From Candidatus Gastranaerophilales bacterium HUM_12 (lineage in GTDB: Bacteria > Cyanobacteriota > Vampirovibrionia > Gastranaerophilales > Gastranaerophilaceae), in contig DABJ01000029.1 in NCBI GenBank assembly GCA_002102825.1, positions 150,024 to 170,052 of the forward strand: a stretch of DNA of 20,029 bases, given 5' to 3'. How positions within the stretch are numbered: the first letter of the stretch is position 1; each line of letters opens with the position of its first letter. The translations under genes and the position numbers were made by a program. Below the pieces are notes generated by a model. It made no database searches, had not been told where the DNA came from, and saw only the letters and a list, made by a program, of their open reading frames with translations. Of the stretch, positions 15,232 through 20,029 are shown one piece after another.

Positions 15232-15275
15232 TTTATTAATGTAACTATTGTTGCATTAATAAACGCATTAATTTA
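15232..15275. repeat. Repeated CATTAAT sites, candidate operator
   Basis: A perfect 10-bp inverted repeat (TTTATTAATG 15232-15241, CATTAATAAA 15254-15263) has a 12-base spacer. A third copy, CATTAATTTA, follows at 15266-15275, 12 bases after the second. The sites overlap the -35 and spacer of the pilin promoter and lie upstream of the divergent HTH gene. This is how an autoregulatory operator would look; binding is not shown. Confidence 0.5.
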
Positions 15276-15279
15276 TAAT
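15251..15279 (+). promoter_or_regulatory. Promoter of the pilin-like gene
   Basis: TTGCAT (15251-15256) and a perfect TATAAT (15274-15279) are 17 bases apart. The start would be near 15286, and AAGGGAG lies before the ATG. Confidence 0.75.
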
Positions 15280-15313
15280 ACATTTATTAGTTGATTAATA
15301 TAAGGGAGATAAA

Positions 15314-16027
15314 ATGAGAAAGAATTATAAATTCGGCTTTACATTAGCAGAAGTGCTTATCACACTTGGGATTATTGGTGTTGTGGCGGCAATAACTATT
15401 CCTAGTTTAATCAATAATTATAAAGCTAAAAAATTACGTTCTCAGTTCCTTAAATCATATTCAGTAGTTCAACAAGCATTTAAACTAATGGAAGCTGATG
15501 ATGTTTCACTTGACCCAAGTACTTATAAAGGGGATTTTCTATTTTATAGAGTTTTTATGAATTATTTGACCGGAGCAACTGATTGTCAAGTTCAAGTTGC
15601 TGCTCCTAGTAGTTCAATATGTTTTGATGGAAGTAACAATAGCGATGTTGATATTAATTCTTATTATAGACCTTTACATGGAGCTACAAACACTCTTTGG
15701 AAAATAAGATGGCTTTTAGATGATGGACAAATCGCTTTGCAAGACGGAACGTTATTGCTTTTTGAAAATGCAAGTGTTGGAAAAGTATATGTTTCTGTTG
15801 ATATAAATGGCCATAATAATAAACCGAACATTTTAGGGTATGATTTATTCACTTTTCAATTTTTGGACGGCGAATTAAAAACAATGGGCGATAAAGGTAC
15901 TGATTATACAGATATGAATACATATTGCAATCCTAAAAGTACAGATATTTTAAACGGAATAGCTTGTGCACAAAAAGCTAAAGAAGATACAGATTATTTC
16001 AAGAAGATTATTAAAGAGTTTAAGTAA
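15314..16027 (+). CDS. Type IV pilin-like / pseudopilin protein
   Basis: The 237-aa product has a class III signal: a short basic leader ending in G8, then FTLAEVLITLGIIGVVAAIT with the required Glu at mature position 5. A prepilin peptidase should cut after G8 and methylate the new Phe. The long N-terminal helix is followed by a variable globular domain with several cysteines (C in TDCQ, SSICF, TYCN, GIACA) that may pair. A DINGHNNKPN loop resembles the calcium-site region of major pseudopilins. It would be a subunit of a type IV pilus or type II secretion-like filament in the envelope. No assembly genes are nearby, so it may be one of several dispersed pilin paralogues. Confidence 0.85.
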   Translation: MRKNYKFGFTLAEVLITLGIIGVVAAITIPSLINNYKAKKLRSQFLKSYSVVQQAFKLMEADDVSLDPSTYKGDFLFYRVFMNYLTGATDCQVQVAAPSSSICFDGSNNSDVDINSYYRPLHGATNTLWKIRWLLDDGQIALQDGTLLLFENASVGKVYVSVDINGHNNKPNILGYDLFTFQFLDGELKTMGDKGTDYTDMNTYCNPKSTDILNGIACAQKAKEDTDYFKKIIKEFK

Positions 16028-16031
16028 AAAG

Positions 16032-16163
16032 TTATTTTAATTGTGAAAGAATTTGAGGATTTTGCATATTAATATTTTGCTCCTTAGCAAAAGCTTTACT
16101 TATTGATACAACAAGTAAATTTACACATAACAATATTCCTAAAATTATTAAAATCGTTCTCAT
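16032..16163 (-). CDS. Small signal-peptide protein (43 aa)
   Basis: The frame runs from ATG 16163 to TAA at 16034-16032. The product begins MRTILIILGILLCVNLLVVS and continues to SKAFA, followed by KEQNINMQNPQILSQLK. That is a hydrophobic helix with a plausible signal peptidase site (AFA/KE), leaving a mature peptide of about 17 residues, or else a single-pass membrane peptide. A purine-rich GAGAG stretch lies before the ATG, and TATAAT (16194-16189, minus) is a candidate -10. It ends four bases from the stop of the convergent pilin-like gene. It is downstream of pckA on the same strand but beyond that gene's terminator. The function is unknown. Confidence 0.55.
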   Translation of the reverse strand: MRTILIILGILLCVNLLVVSISKAFAKEQNINMQNPQILSQLK

Positions 16164-16214
16164 ATCTTTCTCTCTATAGCTATACAATATTATAATGGAT
16201 ACTAATAATATAAA

Positions 16215-16230
16215 TCCACTTTTTAGTGGA
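16215..16230. repeat. Short hairpin upstream of the 43-aa gene
   Basis: TCCACT and AGTGGA form a 6-bp inverted repeat around a four-T loop. It lies about 20 bases upstream of the putative -10 of the small gene. It is not followed by a T-run, so it is not a clear terminator. Confidence 0.3.
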
Positions 16231-16256
16231 AATATTTACAATTCAATTCCAATAAC

Positions 16257-16286
16257 AAAAGCACCCCGAGAAATCAGAGTGCTTTT
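16257..16286 (-). terminator. Terminator after pckA
   Basis: AAAAGCAC (16257-16264) pairs with GTGCTTTT (16279-16286) around a 14-base loop. The inverted repeat starts 26 bases past the pckA stop and ends in a T-run on the minus strand. The plus-strand side also has a T-run, so it may act in both directions. Confidence 0.75.
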
Positions 16287-16312
16287 TTAAATTTTACTAA
16301 ACTAAAGTCAAC

Positions 16313-17911
16313 TTATACAGATGCTTTTACTTTAGGACCTGCATTAATTACTTCTGCAGGCATATTTGGATATTTTGCAGCAAAGTTTTCAGTAAACATT
16401 TGAGCTAATTTGTTAGCTTGTGCATCATAAGCTGCTTTATCTTCCCACATTCCACGAGCATCTAATTTTTCAGCCGGAACATCTGGACAAGATGTCGGAT
16501 AATCAACATTAAATACATCGTGATGTTTGAATTCAATATTATCAAATGAACCGTTCAATGCAGCTGTAACCATTGCACGAGTGTAAGCCAATTTCATACG
16601 TTTAGCCCCTGATGAAGCTGAACCACCAGCCCAACCGGTGTTAACTAAGTAAACTTTAGTTCCATATTTGTCAAGTTTTTCGCCTAACATTTTTGCATAT
16701 ACAGATGCGTCCATTGGCATAAATGGTTCACCAAACAATGTTGAGAATGTTGGTTGAGGCTCTGTTACACCACGTTCTGTACCCGCTAATTTTGAAGTAA
16801 AACCGGTTACAAAATGATACATTGCAGCATTTTTGTCCAATCTTGAAATTGGAGGTAAAACACCAAATGCATCAGCTGTTAAGAAAATAACAACTTTCGG
16901 AATTCCACCTTTTGATGGAATTTGAGCATTGTCAATATAATTGATTGGATAACCAACACGAGTATTTTCAGTTAGGCTACCATCATTAAAATCAAATTCA
17001 CGAGTTTCCGGATCCATAATTACATTTTCAACAAGTGAACCAAATTTAATTGCATTATATATTTCCGGTTCATGTTCTTTTGATAAGTTGATACATTTTG
17101 CGTAACAACCACCCTCAAAGTTGAATACACCGTCAGGTGACCAACCGTGTTCATCATCACCAATTAACTTACGAGCTGGATCTGCTGAAAGTGTTGTTTT
17201 ACCTGTTCCTGACAAACCAAAGAATACTGCTGTTTCACCAGTTGTAGGATCCATATTTGCTGAACAGTGCATTGGAAGAACATTTTTCTTAGTCATAATG
17301 TAGTTCATTGTAGCAAATACTGATTTTTTGATTTCTCCTGAATATCTTGAACCACAAATAATAATTTCGTGTGCTTCATAATCAATTGCGATACATGCTT
17401 CTGAATTTACACCATCAACTTCAGGATCACATTTGAATCCCGGAGCACATAAGATTGTATAATCCGGTTCACCGTATGCTGCGAGTTCTTCTGCAGTTGG
17501 ACGGATTAACAATTGGTGAATAAACAAGTTTTGGCTTGCTAACTCATTAATTACACGGAATTTTTGAGTGTAAGTTTTGTCTGCACCTGCATAACCATCA
17601 AAAACAAATACTTCACGATTTTGTAAGTAAGAAGCAATCTTGCCCTTGATTGAATTGAATTTTTCTCTTGAAATAGGACGGTTTACTTTTCCCCAAGCTA
17701 TATCATCATGAATACCGTCTGTATCCACAATAAATTTATCTTTTGGAGAACGACCGGTGTATTTACCGGTTGTTACAACAAAAGCACCTGTGTTGCTAAG
17801 TTTTCCTTCTCCTAATCTTAATGCAGCTTCTGTCAATTGAGCAGGACTCAAGTTCCTATAAACTGCTTTTGGGCCAATTATGCCTAATTTTTCAATACCA
17901 TAAGTTTCCAT
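16313..17911 (-). CDS. pckA: Phosphoenolpyruvate carboxykinase (ATP)
   Basis: PckA interconverts oxaloacetate + ATP with PEP + ADP + CO2. It serves gluconeogenesis, or in anaerobes CO2 fixation and ATP gain. The 532-aa product has the ATP-type fingerprints: YTGRSPKDKF near the N-terminus, the P-loop GLSGTGKTTLSADP (K238), GDDEHGWS after it, FNFEGGCYAK, and LVNTGWAGG near the C-terminus. The length is typical. The ATG follows AGGAGG with nine bases between. An upstream ATG at 17918 is out of frame. A candidate promoter and two near-identical dyads lie upstream, and a terminator lies downstream, so the gene is monocistronic. Confidence 0.97.
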   Translation of the reverse strand: METYGIEKLGIIGPKAVYRNLSPAQLTEAALRLGEGKLSNTGAFVVTTGKYTGRSPKDKFIVDTDGIHDDIAWGKVNRPISREKFNSIKGKIASYLQNREVFVFDGYAGADKTYTQKFRVINELASQNLFIHQLLIRPTAEELAAYGEPDYTILCAPGFKCDPEVDGVNSEACIAIDYEAHEIIICGSRYSGEIKKSVFATMNYIMTKKNVLPMHCSANMDPTTGETAVFFGLSGTGKTTLSADPARKLIGDDEHGWSPDGVFNFEGGCYAKCINLSKEHEPEIYNAIKFGSLVENVIMDPETREFDFNDGSLTENTRVGYPINYIDNAQIPSKGGIPKVVIFLTADAFGVLPPISRLDKNAAMYHFVTGFTSKLAGTERGVTEPQPTFSTLFGEPFMPMDASVYAKMLGEKLDKYGTKVYLVNTGWAGGSASSGAKRMKLAYTRAMVTAALNGSFDNIEFKHHDVFNVDYPTSCPDVPAEKLDARGMWEDKAAYDAQANKLAQMFTENFAAKYPNMPAEVINAGPKVKASV

Positions 17912-17949
17912 TAACCATTTCCTCCTAATAACATATAAATAACACTTTT

Positions 17950-17978
17950 AATTTAGTACAAACTTTTCTATTTTGCAA
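17950..17978 (-). promoter_or_regulatory. Candidate promoter of pckA
   Basis: On the minus strand TTGCAA (17978-17973) is followed after 17 bases by TAAATT (17955-17950). The leader would be about 32 bases and include AGGAGG. Confidence 0.5.
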
Positions 17979-18002
17979 ATATTTTTAATTTATTTGCCAA
18001 AT
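17970..18002. repeat. Paired near-palindromes upstream of pckA
   Basis: ATTTTGCAAAT (17970-17980) and ATTTGCCAAAT (17992-18002) are 22 bases apart, about two helical turns. The first covers the candidate pckA -35. They could be operator sites; the binding protein is unknown. Confidence 0.35.
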
Positions 18003-18031
18003 GTAAAGATTAGCCCAAATTTTATGATTTA

Positions 18032-18040
18032 TGCTAGAAT
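18032..18040 (+). promoter_or_regulatory. Extended -10 promoter of the 130-aa gene
   Basis: TGC followed by TAGAAT (18035-18040) forms an extended -10. No good -35 is present, as is common for this class. The same TATGCTA-type element recurs before deoB. Confidence 0.5.
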
Positions 18041-18075
18041 GTTTTTAAAGCTTAAAAATTTTATGGAGAAAATTG

Positions 18076-18468
18076 ATGGACGGTTTGAATAAATTTAAAA
18101 TCTTAACAATTGTATTTTTATGTATGTTTGTTTTTGTAATAGCCGCAATTTATACTAATACTAAAGAAGTTACAGAAAACAAAACAAATGCAAACCAAAA
18201 AATCAAAGTAGAACAAAACAAAAACGATATGAATGAAGAAGAAAATGAAATATCACAAGATAATTCAAGTCTTCAAGACCTATCAATAAAAGTAGATGTT
18301 CTAACCAAAAGACTTGATGAACTTCAAAACGGAAATTCTTCAAATAAATTAAACTGCCAAGTTCAAGGAATAATGGACGGGGACAGAATTGAACAACTGA
18401 CTCAAGAAGCTGCTATGCAAGAAGCAAAAGAAAATAACAGAGAACTTGTTTTAACTTGCAGATATTAA
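18076..18468 (+). CDS. Membrane-anchored small protein of unknown function (130 aa)
   Basis: One hydrophobic helix (about residues 8-27, LTIVFLCMFVFVIAAIY) follows a short N-terminal tail containing Lys. The rest is acidic, Asn-rich linker and then a coiled-coil-like segment (SLQDLSIKVDVLTKRLDELQ). The C-terminal domain has two cysteines (LNCQVQG and LTCRY) that could form a disulfide outside the membrane. I chose ATG 18076, five bases after GGAGAA, over the in-frame TTG at 18073, which is too close to it. The gene is divergent from pckA and lies 64 bases before deoB, which has its own promoter. No family is recognised. Confidence 0.75.
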   Translation: MDGLNKFKILTIVFLCMFVFVIAAIYTNTKEVTENKTNANQKIKVEQNKNDMNEEENEISQDNSSLQDLSIKVDVLTKRLDELQNGNSSNKLNCQVQGIMDGDRIEQLTQEAAMQEAKENNRELVLTCRY

Positions 18469-18497
18469 TTTTACTCTAGCCAAAAAATAACCCTTTA

Positions 18498-18506
18498 TGC
18501 TAAAAT
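18498..18506 (+). promoter_or_regulatory. Extended -10 promoter of deoB
   Basis: TGC directly precedes TAAAAT (18501-18506). No convincing -35 is seen. The start would be near 18513, with a GGGGG ribosome binding site (18520-18524) close behind. Confidence 0.55.
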
Positions 18507-18532
18507 ATGAGCAATAAAAGGGGGAATTGAAC

Positions 18533-19729
18533 ATGAATACAGATAAAAAAATTATGGTTAGACCGATTATCATGGTTATTGATTCAATGGGAATTGGAGC
18601 AATGCCTGATTGTAAAGATTTTGGTGATACTCCGGATTGCAACACCTTAAAACATGTTTGTGAATTTAATCATGGTTTAAATGTTCCAAATCTTGAAAAA
18701 ATGGGCTTAGGAAACATTCAAGAATTTGAAGGAATAAAAGAAGTTGAAAACCCTATTGCAACTTATGCAACACTTGTTGAAAAGTCTAAAGGAAAAGATA
18801 CAACAACAGGTCACTGGGAAATTGCAGGAATTACTTTAGACAGAGCTTTCGCTACATTTCCAAATGGTTTTCCTAAAGAACTTATTGACAAATTTGTAGA
18901 ACAAACAAACTGTGGTGGAGTTTTGGCTAACAAACCTGCAAGCGGAACAGTAATCATTGCAGAATTAAATGATGAACATCACAAAACTAAATTTCCAATA
19001 GTCTACACATCCGCAGATAGTGTATTCCAAATTGCAGTAGATATTGATATCATTCCACTTGAAACATTATATGAATGGTGCAGAATTGCACGAAAAATCT
19101 TAACAGATGATGAATACTACGTTTCAAGAGTAATCGCTCGTCCATACAGAATTATTGACGGGAAACCTACAAGAATCTCTAAAGACAGGAGAGATTTTTC
19201 AATTGCTCCAATTAAACCAACCCTTTTAAATGAAATTAAAGACAATGGAGGAAAAGTCGTTGCAATTGGTAAAATTGAGGATATTTTCTCTAAATCAGGA
19301 ATTACGCATGCAATCCACACGGGTTCAAATAAAGAAGGGTTAGAGTTGACACTAAAAGCAGTTCGAAATGAATTGCCACTAGAAGATATTGCGTACGAAA
19401 AAGGAAAAGCTTACAACAATGTTGAAATGATTTTTACAAATCTTGTTGATACGGACATGCTTTATGGTCACAGAAATGATGCTAAAGGTTATGGAAAAGC
19501 AATTGAAGAAATTGACACATATCTCGGACCAATTATGGACTCTATGGACGAATACGACCTACTAATCGTGACCGCAGACCACGGTTGCGACCCAACCGTT
19601 TCTGGTACTGACCACACAAGAGAAAAAGTTCCATTCTTGATGTATTCAAAATCTCTTCCATCTAACGGAAATCTTGGTGAAGTTGAGGGTTTTGATACAA
19701 TAGCAAGTTTCATCAAAGATTGGATTTAA
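18533..19729 (+). CDS. deoB: Phosphopentomutase
   Basis: DeoB moves phosphate between C1 and C5 of ribose or deoxyribose, linking nucleoside salvage to central carbon metabolism. The 398-aa product is an alkaline-phosphatase superfamily enzyme. It has IDSMGIGAMPD at the N-terminus (metal ligand D17), KDTTTGHWE (residues 88-96) carrying the phosphorylated Thr, YTSADSVFQIA, DMLYGHRND, and TADHGCDPTVSGTDHTREKVP near the C-terminus with the remaining metal ligands. The length is typical. I chose ATG 18533, eight bases after GGGGG, over an in-frame TTG at 18527. No deoA, deoC, deoD or pup gene is adjacent, so the gene stands outside the usual deo operon. Confidence 0.96.
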   Translation: MNTDKKIMVRPIIMVIDSMGIGAMPDCKDFGDTPDCNTLKHVCEFNHGLNVPNLEKMGLGNIQEFEGIKEVENPIATYATLVEKSKGKDTTTGHWEIAGITLDRAFATFPNGFPKELIDKFVEQTNCGGVLANKPASGTVIIAELNDEHHKTKFPIVYTSADSVFQIAVDIDIIPLETLYEWCRIARKILTDDEYYVSRVIARPYRIIDGKPTRISKDRRDFSIAPIKPTLLNEIKDNGGKVVAIGKIEDIFSKSGITHAIHTGSNKEGLELTLKAVRNELPLEDIAYEKGKAYNNVEMIFTNLVDTDMLYGHRNDAKGYGKAIEEIDTYLGPIMDSMDEYDLLIVTADHGCDPTVSGTDHTREKVPFLMYSKSLPSNGNLGEVEGFDTIASFIKDWI

Positions 19730-19743
19730 TATAAAAAAATATT

Positions 19744-19773
19744 TTGGAAAAATTTATTTTTTTGTTATATAAT
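19744..19773 (+). promoter_or_regulatory. Promoter of the ferredoxin gene
   Basis: TTGGAA (19744-19749) and a perfect TATAAT (19768-19773) are 18 bases apart. The start is expected near 19780. Confidence 0.65.
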
Positions 19774-19780
19774 TCTAGTA

Positions 19781-19795
19781 GTGGATATTTTCCAC
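19781..19795 (+). promoter_or_regulatory. Hairpin at the predicted 5' end of the ferredoxin mRNA
   Basis: GTGGA and TCCAC pair around a five-base loop, starting at or next to the predicted first nucleotide of the transcript. Such 5'-terminal stems can protect mRNAs from decay; this is inference from position. Confidence 0.4.
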
Positions 19796-19823
19796 GAGTT
19801 GTAAAAAAATAAGGAGAAATAAA

Positions 19824-20000
19824 ATGAACGTAACTATTAATGACAGTTGTATTGCTTGCGGCGCTTGCGAATCAATTTGTGATGCTGTATTTTCAATTGA
19901 AGATAAAGCTGTTGTAGATGAAGCTGCTGTTGCAGATAATGCTGACTCTGTAAAAGAAGCTGCTGATGCATGCCCAGTTGGAGCAATCGAAGTTGAATAA
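19824..20000 (+). CDS. One-cluster [4Fe-4S] ferredoxin (58 aa)
   Basis: This small soluble electron carrier has the pattern CIACGAC (C9, C12, C15), an extra C19, and CPVGAIEVE at the C-terminus with C50 as fourth ligand. That is a single [4Fe-4S] cluster, of the type known from Thermotoga and Desulfovibrio. The region between the cysteine groups is Ala/Asp/Glu-rich, making the protein strongly acidic as expected for a ferredoxin. C19 is where two-cluster or 7Fe relatives have a ligand or a disulfide partner. A perfect AAGGAG lies before the ATG and a strong promoter is upstream, suggesting high expression. Its presence fits anaerobic, ferredoxin-linked metabolism. Partners are not visible in the window. 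Confidence 0.92.
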   Translation: MNVTINDSCIACGACESICDAVFSIEDKAVVDEAAVADNADSVKEAADACPVGAIEVE

Positions 20001-20029
20001 TTAGAAAAGTTTATCTAATTCAAAAAAAG

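Noticed and set aside
19999..20020. AATTAGA/TCTAATT hairpin after the ferredoxin gene as a terminator
   Set aside because: It is followed by an A-run, not a T-run, on the plus strand, and the window ends just after it.
1..20029. CRISPR array, tRNA, rRNA, insertion sequence or prophage
   Set aside because: I saw no spaced identical repeats, no cloverleaf-like or CCA-ending sequence, no transposase or integrase and no terminal inverted repeats.

Overview
The window is an AT-rich (clearly under 35% GC by eye), gene-dense bacterial chromosome segment with no insertion sequence, tRNA, rRNA, CRISPR array or prophage. The mix points to a didermous, probably anaerobic gut bacterium of the non-photosynthetic cyanobacterial lineage (Gastranaerophilales/Vampirovibrionia, 'Melainabacteria'). 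The reasons are a mini-RNase III of the cyanobacterial/Firmicutes type, an LptF/LptG permease (outer membrane), a type IV pilin-like protein of a form common in that group, a clostridial-style one-cluster ferredoxin, ATP-dependent PEP carboxykinase, and several unnamed lineage-type proteins. This assignment is inference; no marker gene proves it.

Layout. 3-641: the end of an unknown protein. 689-4545: the sbcD-sbcC DNA end-processing pair, overlapping by one base. 4622-5239: beta-carbonic anhydrase. It converges with, and overlaps by 8 bases, a thioredoxin-like gene (5232-5537, minus). 5627-6758 (minus): a DUF2971 protein preceded by a newly called 52-aa gene. 6759-7063: a non-coding gap. 7064-7561: rplI with a perfect 16-bp terminator. 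7713-9312: a CooC-like ATPase and folD, a likely operon. 9326-10343 (minus): a small coiled-coil protein and a Spy/CpxP-like periplasmic protein. 10422-13396: four plus-strand genes (mrnC, an exported protein, an LptF/LptG permease, a coiled-coil protein). Each has a -10 box exactly six bases before its ATG and no ribosome binding site, as expected for leaderless mRNAs. 13481-14944: gatA. 14996-16027: a small HTH regulator divergent from a pilin-like gene, with repeated CATTAAT sites between them. 16032-16163 (minus): a newly called 43-aa signal-peptide protein. 16313-17911 (minus): pckA. 18076-19729: a membrane-anchored small protein and deoB. 19824-20000: a newly called ferredoxin with a hairpin at its predicted mRNA 5' end.

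Most named genes are housekeeping: repair, translation, one-carbon metabolism, gluconeogenesis and nucleoside salvage. Genes with individual promoters seem to be the rule; the clearest operons are sbcDC and cooC-like/folD. The points that most deserve attention are the leaderless gene block, the CooC-like ATPase with no visible client enzyme, the small gene paired with DUF2971, and the HTH/pilin control region. I found no clearly new multi-gene defence or mobile system.
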